A stretch of 64,000 nt of DNA from Ryuthela nishihirai (Eukaryota; Arthropoda; Arachnida; Araneae; Heptathelidae): positions 310,001 to 374,000 of the forward strand of contig JAWZYU010000124.1 in assembly GCA_038380435.1 (NCBI GenBank). The letters are read 5' to 3'. Below the pieces are notes generated by a model, which was given only the letters and a program-made list of their open reading frames with translations, searched no databases and had not been told where the DNA came from. The translations under genes and the position numbers were made by a program. Positions 20,968-32,444 of this stretch are shown piece after piece (the first letter of the stretch is position 1; every line of letters starts with the position of its first letter).

Positions 20968-22359
20968 TCACACTGCGGTGGTGAAGACGTCGAGCCGTTC
21001 CTTGAGCGACGCTGCCGCCCGACCCCTCCTCTGGATCAAGACAGCAGAGACGTGCAAGGCGACGCCGAAGGCCGTGGCCACACACATCTTCGATCCCATG
21101 AAGAGCAGGACTGCGCGGTCGCCACCGGTGGACCGGAGCAGTCCTGCCACGGGAGGGTAGATGAGGTTGGCCACTCCCTGGAAGAGCCGCACCAGGGTGA
21201 AGGTGCCGTTCATGTTGTCGACTCCGTGATTCGAGCTAAGCAGGAGGGGGATCAGGATGGTCCACACTCCGGTTCCCACTCCTGCGGCGACGGAGGCAAC
21301 AACAAGCTGCCAGTACTCGCGGCAGAAAGGCAGTGAGATGACGGCTGCAGCCGAGACGGAGACGGCCGCGATGTATTCGGCCGTCCTCGGCAGGGGAGAG
21401 CGGCTGGCGAGAAGACCATACGAGAGGCGCACGACCAGGTCGCCGGCAGCAGAGTAGGCGAGAAGCAGCATGGCACTGCTCTTCTCGATCCCCAGCGACT
21501 TGGCGTGCTGGGGAATGTAGTGCAGGAAGTGAGGGTTGCCCATACCCATCGCGAAGATGGAAGCGCTCGTGAGGAGGAACAGGCCGTCCGTGAGGAAATG
21601 GAGGGACAGCCTCTCGGCGACCACCTTCGCGCAGGATCTGGGTGCCAGCTCTCCAGCTTCCGCGGGGGTCACGACGACGGCATCGTTGCTGCCGCCGGCG
21701 GGCACCTCGCGGAAGCGGCTCTCGGGCCGAACGAAGAGCAGGCCGCAGACTGCGATGAGCGTGAAGCAGCCGGCCAGCACGAGGAACGTGTAGTGCAGGC
21801 CGACCGCCAGCAGCAGCTCGTTGATCGCAGTGGGCAGGGCCATGGCCCCGAAGCAGCCTCCCGACAGGGCGACGGCCATCGCTGCCGGCCTCCGTGTCGT
21901 GAAGTACTTTCCAGTGCACACTATGCCGGTGGTGATGGCAAAGGATGCACCGACCCCCATGAGGCCTCCAATGGTACCTATGAGGAAGGAACCGGAGGTG
22001 GCCAGGTAGCTGAGGGCAAGGCCAGCGCTGCACAGCAATCCGCCCAGACACACGAGCGGCCTGTATCCGAAGGTAGACATGAGGATCCCTGTCACCGGTG
22101 AGAAGACCAGCGATAGGGTTCCTAGCAGCCCCGGGATCCAGGCCGCCTGGGACGGAGATGTATCAGGAAACTCCAGGAAGATCGCCACCTTCAGAGCGCT
22201 GAAGGACTTGACGAATCCTGAAAGGAGAAAGGTTATGAGAAAGCAGCCACCAGCGACGGCCCACCCGTATCCTCCATCGGGTGGAACCATCTTGGTGGCT
22301 GTGGTGGCGTTGGCACGCTCTTCCTCTACTCCCTTCGTCGCTGCAACTGGAACGGACAT
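20968..22359 (-). CDS. Monocarboxylate transporter-like MFS protein, copy 5 (His254 variant)
   Basis: Intact 463-aa copy that differs from the consensus at one residue, His instead of Arg254 (plus-strand C to T at 21599, codon CGT to CAT). Residue 254 lies at the cytoplasmic end of the central loop just before TM7, next to the Arg250 position that is changed in copy 9. The same variant occurs in copy 2, three units away, but this copy lacks copy 2's silent Phe431 change. The changed base is a CpG cytosine on the plus strand, so either sequence exchange between units or recurrent deamination could explain the sharing. Confidence 0.92.
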   Translation of the reverse strand: MSVPVAATKGVEEERANATTATKMVPPDGGYGWAVAGGCFLITFLLSGFVKSFSALKVAIFLEFPDTSPSQAAWIPGLLGTLSLVFSPVTGILMSTFGYRPLVCLGGLLCSAGLALSYLATSGSFLIGTIGGLMGVGASFAITTGIVCTGKYFTTRRPAAMAVALSGGCFGAMALPTAINELLLAVGLHYTFLVLAGCFTLIAVCGLLFVRPESRFREVPAGGSNDAVVVTPAEAGELAPRSCAKVVAERLSLHFLTDGLFLLTSASIFAMGMGNPHFLHYIPQHAKSLGIEKSSAMLLLAYSAAGDLVVRLSYGLLASRSPLPRTAEYIAAVSVSAAAVISLPFCREYWQLVVASVAAGVGTGVWTILIPLLLSSNHGVDNMNGTFTLVRLFQGVANLIYPPVAGLLRSTGGDRAVLLFMGSKMCVATAFGVALHVSAVLIQRRGRAAASLKERLDVFTTAV

Positions 22360-24733
22360 GGTGGAATCCGGCTCAGGTCACTGCAAAAGAAGGAGAAAAA
22401 AAATTAATAATTAGAATTGGTAGAGCTAATATAAATCAGTAGTGCGTCGACTAAAGACCACTACAGACTATGCTGAAGAATACTGAACCAAAGAGTAAGC
22501 GAAAAGGTTACTATGAGGTAAAGTCGGGAGCTGGAAAACGCACGTCTGTAGCTGTCAGTGGTCGCAGAGCAAAGGGACGGGCGTTGCACTCAGTGGCACG
22601 AGTTGTAAAACCCGTTGGCGTCAGGGGGAAAACCCAGGGGATTAGTAAAACCCGTTGGCGTCAGGGAGAAAACCCACGGGTTTACCTACTACCGGTCGTA
22701 CAAGGTTCGGGTTTCGCGCTGCCATCTATGTGCAAGCATGGGAACTAATTTTTCTTCACCTATCCCCATTTTTTTCCCTTGCTCCACCGAGTGGTACATA
22801 TGTATATGTATATATTTTTTTTTATTTCATTTTTTCCAGCGTGACGTCACCTGCAAACGAGACAGTGCTATATATGCGAGAAGAATATGGGGCAAGTAGA
22901 GTATGCACAAGTTTATTAAAGTTTATAAGATAACGATAGGAAATTTTAAAGTAATTTTCCTAATAAAATAAACAACCAGTACCAAATGTTTCTAAAATAA
23001 TTCAATACCAGATGTTTACCGATCGTCAAACTACTCACGTGTTGACAATTCGATTTCGTTACCATCGTTGAAAGGTTGATAATAGACTTTTTTTTCTTGA
23101 AATTTCCGTCATATCTATCTATTCTACCAACGCATGGAACTCCAGAAGAGTTTATCAAATGTTGTTTTTGATCTAAATTGGGACTGATTTTGCTGTAGGA
23201 ATCGTTTCCTCTGGCATAAACGTTAGAAAGGATCCAAATTAATATATTTTTGCCTTAACGAATAATGGAGAAAAAAATGTCGTTTATTTAAATAAAATAT
23301 CTCAGCTATTTTTGCCTAAATGAAACGGAAAATTTTCTTCTTATTAAATTCTTTCATTTGCTACAGTAAATAAGCCATTCTAGAGTAAATAAGCTATTAT
23401 ATTAAGCTTATTTTGCTAGAGTAAATAAGCTTTCATTTGCTAGAGTAATTTCTAACCGCTTGGGTGAAGTTACCTTTACGTTTTGCCCTGCTATGCTTGT
23501 TTGGGAAAAGCTTTTCTGAATATCCTTTAATTACTCTATATGATTTCGCAAACGTATATCAGTTTATAAGGGGACATCGTATTTTGAAGTTTTCCGATTT
23601 ATTGGTATATATATATATAGTGTGAGGTAATTCTGTCGGAATAATTTTTCACTGCATAAGAAACTAACGGCTACTCACCACACTTCCCTTAATTGTCCGG
23701 ATGATTTTAGAGAGGTATAAAAGTGTAAAACTGAAAAATGAATCTAACACGGAAAAATCTAAATCTGACAACAAAGGACAACCTATATATGACGTAGCAA
23801 CGGTCTGCCCTACGCAACAGTACTCTCTGAAGGCTTTCATATCGTATATTATTTTCGCTGCGCAACAATTGGAATTCGAAAAAAACAATTGTTGTTCCTC
23901 AATTGTTATCGGTTGGCTTCGAAAAACGATGCTATGGATTCGTGGTTGTTTTACTCGGCCTTTGATCGAACGGAGACTTCCATTCCCTTTCCTTCCTGTC
24001 GACGGAGAATTTCAGAGCAAGTGTGTTATGCGATCCCTTTTTTTTTTGTCACACTATCGTTTTATTTCTTTTAGTTCTTCTGTAGGAGAGGGTCTATGGG
24101 TTGTGCGATCCATTTAGAGGTTCGATCGTGCCCATACCTGTGCTTTCCACAGACGTGAGTTATATGCTGTTTCTCCTAGAGTAGAGTGATTCACTGGATT
24201 TTTTTTTTTTAAAGGTTTTCTAGGTTTTCCTTAGGAATTGGCATTATTCCTGGGATTTTATTTGCTCACTTGTTCCTACCGCTTGGGTCGTGTCGGTCTT
24301 TCTTACTTCTGAGCAGCACTTTTTTTGCACACAATGGGCTAAAGGTCCAGGTCCCATAGACCACGAAGGCTCAGAGTAGGTTGGGGGGTACCCACTGGAT
24401 CACCCAGTGGGGGGACAAGATGGTAGACTCCCCTCAAGGCCATCCAGCGTGTTCTTTAACGTGCACAGGATATGGCCCTCCCGCACACGGAGCCACGGCC
24501 TAATGTCCCATCCGACGGACGGAGGTCATTCCAATACCATCGGTGTCCTCTACTGACCGCGGGTAGGGCGGAGATTAATGTAAACGCAGGAAGAGACTTA
24601 TGGGTGGAGGGTCACCAGCGTGTGAATTTACTTTTTAAGTGTTCTGACCTCCTCCTCCAACCCTTCGAACAAAATAACAGGGAGGTGTTTTGTGAATTGG
24701 GTTTCGATGCCGTGTGAAAATAATTTAATGTTT

Positions 24734-25558
24734 GGTGTATTCCCCCGCTCTAAGGGGAAGTGGTTATGTGGTTAGGGTGTAGGTGTCGCGTGAAATTTTT
24801 TCGGTGTACTCTCCCCCCTAACAGGAAGGGGTTATGTGGCTTGGTTTTAGGTAGCGTGTGAAAATTTTTTTGTGTATTCCCCCCCCCTCTAAGAGGAAGG
24901 GGTTATGTTGGTTGGGTGTAGGTATCGTGTGAAATTTTTTCGATGAACTCTCCCCCCCTAACAGGAAGGGGTCATGTCGGTTGGTTGTAGGTAGCTTGTG
25001 AAAATTTTTTGGTGTAATCCCACAGTCCAATAGGAAGGGGTTATTTGGGTTGGGTGTAGGTATCCTGTGAAAATTTTTCGGTGTACTCTCCCCCCCCATA
25101 AGAGGAAGGGGTTATGTTGGTTGGTTGTAGGTAGCGTGTGAAATTTTTTTGGTGTATTCCCACCGTCCAAAAGGAAGGGGTTATGTGGATTAGGTGTAGG
25201 TATCGTGTGAAATTTTTTCGGTGTACTCTCCCCCCCATAAGAGGAAGGGGTTATGTTGGTTGGTTGTAGGTAGCGTGTGAAATTTTTTTGGTGTATTCCC
25301 ACCGTCCAAAAGGAAGGGGTTATGTGGATTAGGTGTAGGTATCGTGTGAAATTTTTTCGGTGTACTCTCCCCCCCCCCCTTCCATAAGAGGAAGGGGCTA
25401 TGTGGGTTGGTTGTAGGTAGCGTGTGAAAATTTTTTGGTGTATTCCCACCGTCCAATAGGAAGGGGTTGTGTGAAATTTTTTCGGTGTATCCCCCCCTCC
25501 TCTAAGAGGAAGGGGTTATGTGGGTTGGGTGTCGAGGACCTGTGAATTATTTTTTTTT
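24734..25558. repeat. Minisatellite block, units 5/6
   Basis: Same monomer order as the reference block; poly-C tract 11. Confidence 0.95.
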
Positions 25559-26009
25559 CTTTTGTACCTTATTATGAAGTGTCGGGTGACTCTCAACTTC
25601 CCTTCACACTTTATCCAGGCTTAGGACTGGCAGCGCATTGCGCTGGCGTGTTTAAAAGTTGTCTGTCTCTCTGGTGGACTTGGTATCATAGCACAATGTG
25701 CAGAGTTTTACAACGACATAGAAAAAAGAATACAATGCACAGCAAAAGTGACATACAAACAATACAAACATACAGGAAACAGCGAGAGTGTCTTCTCTTT
25801 GCTTTTAAGAAATTTTTTATATTTTTTTTTTTTTATTTTTGAACATTTAAATTTTTTTTTTTTATTTTTGAACATTTAAATATTTTTTTTTTTGGTTTTT
25901 TGATTTTCACTTAATTCTTCTTTCAGTTTTTCCTGTTTAGGATGCCAAACCCTTCCCGGACATGGCAGTCAGTCCCGGAAGGGGAGGCCGCTTCCCGATA
26001 GCTGCGACA

Positions 26010-27401
26010 TCACACTGCGGTGGTGAAGACGTCGAGCCGTTCCTTGAGCGACGCTGCCGCCCGACCCCTCCTCTGGATCAAGACAGCAGAGACGTGCAAG
26101 GCGACGCCGAAGGCCGTGGCCACACACATCTTCGATCCCATGAAGAGCAGGACTGCGCGGTCGCCACCGGTGGACCGGAGCAGTCCTGCCACGGGAGGGT
26201 AGATGAGGTTGGCCACTCCCTGGAAGAGCCGCACCAGGGTGAAGGTGCCGTTCATGTTGTCGACTCCGTGATTCGAGCTAAGCAGGAGGGGGATCAGGAT
26301 GGTCCACACTCCGGTTCCCACTCCTGCGGCGACGGAGGCAACAACAAGCTGCCAGTACTCGCGGCAGAAAGGCAGTGAGATGACGGCTGCAGCCGAGACG
26401 GAGACGGCCGCGATGTATTCGGCCGTCCTCGGCAGGGGAGAGCGGCTGGCGAGAAGACCATACGAGAGGCGCACGACCAGGTCGCCGGCAGCAGAGTAGG
26501 CGAGAAGCAGCATGGCACTGCTCTTCTCGATCCCCAGCGACTTGGCGTGCTGGGGAATGTAGTGCAGGAAGTGAGGGTTGCCCATACCCATCGCGAAGAT
26601 GGAAGCGCTCGTGAGGAGGAACAGGCCGTCCGTGAGGAAACGGAGGGACAGCCTCTCGGCGACCACCTTCGCGCAGGATCTGGGTGCCAGCTCTCCAGCT
26701 TCCGCGGGGGTCACGACGACGGCATCGTTGCTGCCGCCGGCGGGCACCTCGCGGAAGCGGCTCTCGGGCCGAACGAAGAGCAGGCCGCAGACTGCGATGA
26801 GCGTGAAGCAGCCGGCCAGCACGAGGAACGTGTAGTGCAGGCCGACCGCCAGCAGCAGCTCGTTGATCGCAGTGGGCAGGGCCATGGCCCCGAAGCAGCC
26901 TCCCGACAGGGCGACGGCCATCGCTGCCGGCCTCCGTGTCGTGAAGTACTTTCCAGTGCACACTATGCCGGTGGTGATGGCAAAGGATGCACCGACCCCC
27001 ATGAGGCCTCCAATGGTACCTATGAGGAAGGAACCGGAGGTGGCCAGGTAGCTGAGGGCAAGGCCAGCGCTGCACAGCAATCCGCCCAGACACACGAGCG
27101 GCCTGTATCCGAAGGTAGACATGAGGATCCCTGTCACCGGTGAGAAGACCAGCGATAGGGTTCCTAGCAGCCCCGGGATCCAGGCCGCCTGGGACGGAGA
27201 TGTATCAGGAAACTCCAGGAAGATCGCCACCTTCAGAGCGCTGAAGGACTTGACGAATCCTGAAAGGAGAAAGGTTATGAGAAAGCAGCCACCAGCGACG
27301 GCCCACCCGTATCCTCCATCGGGTGGAACCATCTTGGTGGCTGTGGTGGCGTTGGCACGCTCTTCCTCTACTCCCTTCGTCGCTGCAACTGGAACGGACA
27401 T
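26010..27401 (-). CDS. Monocarboxylate transporter-like MFS protein, copy 6
   Basis: Intact copy encoding the consensus 463-aa protein. Differences in this unit are outside the coding exon: a shortened T run downstream of the gene (about 25851-25863), G to C in the upstream region (GGTACAGC at about 27463), and a shorter T run with G to A near 29250. Confidence 0.92.
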   Translation of the reverse strand: MSVPVAATKGVEEERANATTATKMVPPDGGYGWAVAGGCFLITFLLSGFVKSFSALKVAIFLEFPDTSPSQAAWIPGLLGTLSLVFSPVTGILMSTFGYRPLVCLGGLLCSAGLALSYLATSGSFLIGTIGGLMGVGASFAITTGIVCTGKYFTTRRPAAMAVALSGGCFGAMALPTAINELLLAVGLHYTFLVLAGCFTLIAVCGLLFVRPESRFREVPAGGSNDAVVVTPAEAGELAPRSCAKVVAERLSLRFLTDGLFLLTSASIFAMGMGNPHFLHYIPQHAKSLGIEKSSAMLLLAYSAAGDLVVRLSYGLLASRSPLPRTAEYIAAVSVSAAAVISLPFCREYWQLVVASVAAGVGTGVWTILIPLLLSSNHGVDNMNGTFTLVRLFQGVANLIYPPVAGLLRSTGGDRAVLLFMGSKMCVATAFGVALHVSAVLIQRRGRAAASLKERLDVFTTAV

Positions 27402-29774
27402 GGTGGAATCCGGCTCAGGTCACTGCAAAAGAAGGAGAAAAAAAATTAATAATTAGAATTGGTACAGCTAATATAAATCAGTAGTGCGTCGACTAAAGAC
27501 CACTACAGACTATGCTGAAGAATACTGAACCAAAGAGTAAGCGAAAAGGTTACTATGAGGTAAAGTCGGGAGCTGGAAAACGCACGTCTGTAGCTGTCAG
27601 TGGTCGCAGAGCAAAGGGACGGGCGTTGCACTCAGTGGCACGAGTTGTAAAACCCGTTGGCGTCAGGGGGAAAACCCAGGGGATTAGTAAAACCCGTTGG
27701 CGTCAGGGAGAAAACCCACGGGTTTACCTACTACCGGTCGTACAAGGTTCGGGTTTCGCGCTGCCATCTATGTGCAAGCATGGGAACTAATTTTTCTTCA
27801 CCTATCCCCATTTTTTTCCCTTGCTCCACCGAGTGGTACATATGTATATGTATATATTTTTTTTTATTTCATTTTTTCCAGCGTGACGTCACCTGCAAAC
27901 GAGACAGTGCTATATATGCGAGAAGAATATGGGGCAAGTAGAGTATGCACAAGTTTATTAAAGTTTATAAGATAACGATAGGAAATTTTAAAGTAATTTT
28001 CCTAATAAAATAAACAACCAGTACCAAATGTTTCTAAAATAATTCAATACCAGATGTTTACCGATCGTCAAACTACTCACGTGTTGACAATTCGATTTCG
28101 TTACCATCGTTGAAAGGTTGATAATAGACTTTTTTTTCTTGAAATTTCCGTCATATCTATCTATTCTACCAACGCATGGAACTCCAGAAGAGTTTATCAA
28201 ATGTTGTTTTTGATCTAAATTGGGACTGATTTTGCTGTAGGAATCGTTTCCTCTGGCATAAACGTTAGAAAGGATCCAAATTAATATATTTTTGCCTTAA
28301 CGAATAATGGAGAAAAAAATGTCGTTTATTTAAATAAAATATCTCAGCTATTTTTGCCTAAATGAAACGGAAAATTTTCTTCTTATTAAATTCTTTCATT
28401 TGCTACAGTAAATAAGCCATTCTAGAGTAAATAAGCTATTATATTAAGCTTATTTTGCTAGAGTAAATAAGCTTTCATTTGCTAGAGTAATTTCTAACCG
28501 CTTGGGTGAAGTTACCTTTACGTTTTGCCCTGCTATGCTTGTTTGGGAAAAGCTTTTCTGAATATCCTTTAATTACTCTATATGATTTCGCAAACGTATA
28601 TCAGTTTATAAGGGGACATCGTATTTTGAAGTTTTCCGATTTATTGGTATATATATATATAGTGTGAGGTAATTCTGTCGGAATAATTTTTCACTGCATA
28701 AGAAACTAACGGCTACTCACCACACTTCCCTTAATTGTCCGGATGATTTTAGAGAGGTATAAAAGTGTAAAACTGAAAAATGAATCTAACACGGAAAAAT
28801 CTAAATCTGACAACAAAGGACAACCTATATATGACGTAGCAACGGTCTGCCCTACGCAACAGTACTCTCTGAAGGCTTTCATATCGTATATTATTTTCGC
28901 TGCGCAACAATTGGAATTCGAAAAAAACAATTGTTGTTCCTCAATTGTTATCGGTTGGCTTCGAAAAACGATGCTATGGATTCGTGGTTGTTTTACTCGG
29001 CCTTTGATCGAACGGAGACTTCCATTCCCTTTCCTTCCTGTCGACGGAGAATTTCAGAGCAAGTGTGTTATGCGATCCCTTTTTTTTTTGTCACACTATC
29101 GTTTTATTTCTTTTAGTTCTTCTGTAGGAGAGGGTCTATGGGTTGTGCGATCCATTTAGAGGTTCGATCGTGCCCATACCTGTGCTTTCCACAGACGTGA
29201 GTTATATGCTGTTTCTCCTAGAGTAGAGTGATTCACTGGATTTTTTTTTTTAAAGATTTTCTAGGTTTTCCTTAGGAATTGGCATTATTCCTGGGATTTT
29301 ATTTGCTCACTTGTTCCTACCGCTTGGGTCGTGTCGGTCTTTCTTACTTCTGAGCAGCACTTTTTTTGCACACAATGGGCTAAAGGTCCAGGTCCCATAG
29401 ACCACGAAGGCTCAGAGTAGGTTGGGGGGTACCCACTGGATCACCCAGTGGGGGGACAAGATGGTAGACTCCCCTCAAGGCCATCCAGCGTGTTCTTTAA
29501 CGTGCACAGGATATGGCCCTCCCGCACACGGAGCCACGGCCTAATGTCCCATCCGACGGACGGAGGTCATTCCAATACCATCGGTGTCCTCTACTGACCG
29601 CGGGTAGGGCGGAGATTAATGTAAACGCAGGAAGAGACTTATGGGTGGAGGGTCACCAGCGTGTGAATTTACTTTTTAAGTGTTCTGACCTCCTCCTCCA
29701 ACCCTTCGAACAAAATAACAGGGAGGTGTTTTGTGAATTGGGTTTCGATGCCGTGTGAAAATAATTTAATGTTT

Positions 29775-30600
29775 GGTGTATTCCCCCGCTCTAAGGGGAA
29801 GTGGTTATGTGGTTAGGGTGTAGGTGTCGCGTGAAATTTTTTCGGTGTACTCTCCCCCCTAACAGGAAGGGGTTATGTGGCTTGGTTTTAGGTAGCGTGT
29901 GAAAATTTTTTTGTGTATTCCCCCCCCCTCTAAGAGGAAGGGGTTATGTTGGTTGGGTGTAGGTATCGTGTGAAATTTTTTCGATGAACTCTCCCCCCCT
30001 AACAGGAAGGGGTCATGTCGGTTGGTTGTAGGTAGCTTGTGAAAATTTTTTGGTGTAATCCCACAGTCCAATAGGAAGGGGTTATTTGGGTTGGGTGTAG
30101 GTATCCTGTGAAAATTTTTCGGTGTACTCTCCCCCCCCATAAGAGGAAGGGGTTATGTTGGTTGGTTGTAGGTAGCGTGTGAAATTTTTTTGGTGTATTC
30201 CCACCGTCCAAAAGGAAGGGGTTATGTGGATTAGGTGTAGGTATCGTGTGAAATTTTTTCGGTGTACTCTCCCCCCCATAAGAGGAAGGGGTTATGTTGG
30301 TTGGTTGTAGGTAGCGTGTGAAATTTTTTTGGTGTATTCCCACCGTCCAAAAGGAAGGGGTTATGTGGATTAGGTGTAGGTATCGTGTGAAATTTTTTCG
30401 GTGTACTCTCCCCCCCCCCCCTTCCATAAGAGGAAGGGGCTATGTGGGTTGGTTGTAGGTAGCGTGTGAAAATTTTTTGGTGTATTCCCACCGTCCAATA
30501 GGAAGGGGTTGTGTGAAATTTTTTTGGTGTATCCCCCCCTCCTCTAAGAGGAAGGGGTTATGTGGGTTGGGTGTCGAGGACCTGTGAATTATTTTTTTTT
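29775..30600. repeat. Minisatellite block, units 6/7
   Basis: Same monomer order; poly-C tract 12. A private C to T near 30524 changes TTTCGGTGTATCC to TTTTGGTGTATCC in the final monomer. Confidence 0.95.
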
Positions 30601-31052
30601 CTTTTGTACCTTATTATGAAGTGTCGGGTGACTCTCAACTTCCCTTCACACTTTATCCAGGCTTAGGACTGGCAGCGCATTGCGCTGGCGTGTTTAAAAG
30701 TTGTCTGTCTCTCTGGTGGACTTGGTATCATAGCACAATGTGCAGAGTTTTACAACGACATAGAAAAAAGAATACAATGCACAGCAAAAGTGACATACAA
30801 ACAATACAAACATACAGGAAACAGCGAGAGTGTCTTCTCTTTGCTTTTAAGAAATTTTTTATATTTTTTTTTTTTTATTTTTGAACATTTAAATTTTTTT
30901 TTTTTTATTTTTGAACATTTAAATATTTTTTTTTTTGGTTTTTTGATTTTCACTTAATTCTTCTTTCAGTTTTTCCTGTTTAGGATGCCAAACCCTTCCC
31001 GGACATGGCAGTCAGTCCCGGAAGGGGAGGCCGCTTCCCGATAGCTGCGACA

Positions 31053-32444
31053 TCACACTGCGGTGGTGAAGACGTCGAGCCGTTCCTTGAGCGACGCTAC
31101 CGCCCGACCCCTCCTCTGGATCAAGACAGCAGAGACGTGCAAGGCGACGCCGAAGGCCGTGGCCACACACATCTTCGATCCCATGAAGAGCAGGACTGCG
31201 CGGTCGCCACCGGTGGACCGGAGCAGTCCTGCCACGGGAGGGTAGATGAGGTTGGCCACTCCCTGGAAGAGCCGCACCAGGGTGAAGGTGCCGTTCATGT
31301 TGTCGACTCCGTGATTCGAGCTAAGCAGGAGGGGGATCAGGATGGTCCACACTCCGGTTCCCACTCCTGCGGCGACGGAGGCAACAACAAGCTGCCAGTA
31401 CTCGCGGCAGAAAGGCAGTGAGATGACGGCTGCAGCCGAGACGGAGACGGCCGCGATGTATTCGGCCGTCCTCGGCAGGGGAGAGCGGCTGGCGAGAAGA
31501 CCATACGAGAGGCGCACGACCAGGTCGCCGGCAGCAGAGTAGGCGAGAAGCAGCATGGCACTGCTCTTCTCGATCCCCAGCGACTTGGCGTGCTGGGGAA
31601 TGTAGTGCAGGAAGTGAGGGTTGCCCATACCCATCGCGAAGATGGAAGCGCTCGTGAGGAGGAACAGGCCGTCCGTGAGGAAACGGAGGGACAGCCTCTC
31701 GGCGACCACCTTCGCGCAGGATCTGGGTGCCAGCTCTCCAGCTTCCGCGGGGGTCACGACGACGGCATCGTTGCTGCCGCCGGCGGGCACCTCGCGGAAG
31801 CGGCTCTCGGGCCGAACGAAGAGCAGGCCGCAGACTGCGATGAGCGTGAAGCAGCCGGCCAGCACGAGGAACGTGTAGTGCAGGCCGACCGCCAGCAGCA
31901 GCTCGTTGATCGCAGTGGGCAGGGCCATGGCCCCGAAGCAGCCTCCCGACAGGGCGACGGCCATCGCTGCCGGCCTCCGTGTCGTGAAGTACTTTCCAGT
32001 GCACACTATGCCGGTGGTGATGGCAAAGGATGCACCGACCCCCATGAGGCCTCCAATGGTACCTATGAGGAAGGAACCGGAGGTGGCCAGGTAGCTGAGG
32101 GCAAGGCCAGCGCTGCACAGCAATCCGCCCAGACACACGAGCGGCCTGTATCCGAAGGTAGACATGAGGATCCCTGTCACCGGTGAGAAGACCAGCGATA
32201 GGGTTCCTAGCAGCCCCGGGATCCAGGCCGCCTGGGACGGAGATGTATCAGGAAACTCCAGGAAGATCGCCACCTTCAGAGCGCTGAAGGACTTGACGAA
32301 TCCTGAAAGGAGAAAGGTTATGAGAAAGCAGCCACCAGCGACGGCCCACCCGTATCCTCCATCGGGTGGAACCATCTTGGTGGCTGTGGTGGCGTTGGCA
32401 CGCTCTTCCTCTACTCCCTTCGTCGCTGCAACTGGAACGGACAT
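31053..32444 (-). CDS. Monocarboxylate transporter-like MFS protein, copy 7 (Val449 variant)
   Basis: Intact copy with one residue change, Val for Ala449 (plus-strand base 31099; codon GCA to GTA). The residue is in the short cytoplasmic C-terminal tail, within an Arg/Ala-rich stretch, and is unlikely to disturb the transport core. The unit also has a C to T in the minisatellite near 30524 and shares with unit 3 the upstream change near 33728. Confidence 0.92.
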   Translation of the reverse strand: MSVPVAATKGVEEERANATTATKMVPPDGGYGWAVAGGCFLITFLLSGFVKSFSALKVAIFLEFPDTSPSQAAWIPGLLGTLSLVFSPVTGILMSTFGYRPLVCLGGLLCSAGLALSYLATSGSFLIGTIGGLMGVGASFAITTGIVCTGKYFTTRRPAAMAVALSGGCFGAMALPTAINELLLAVGLHYTFLVLAGCFTLIAVCGLLFVRPESRFREVPAGGSNDAVVVTPAEAGELAPRSCAKVVAERLSLRFLTDGLFLLTSASIFAMGMGNPHFLHYIPQHAKSLGIEKSSAMLLLAYSAAGDLVVRLSYGLLASRSPLPRTAEYIAAVSVSAAAVISLPFCREYWQLVVASVAAGVGTGVWTILIPLLLSSNHGVDNMNGTFTLVRLFQGVANLIYPPVAGLLRSTGGDRAVLLFMGSKMCVATAFGVALHVSAVLIQRRGRAVASLKERLDVFTTAV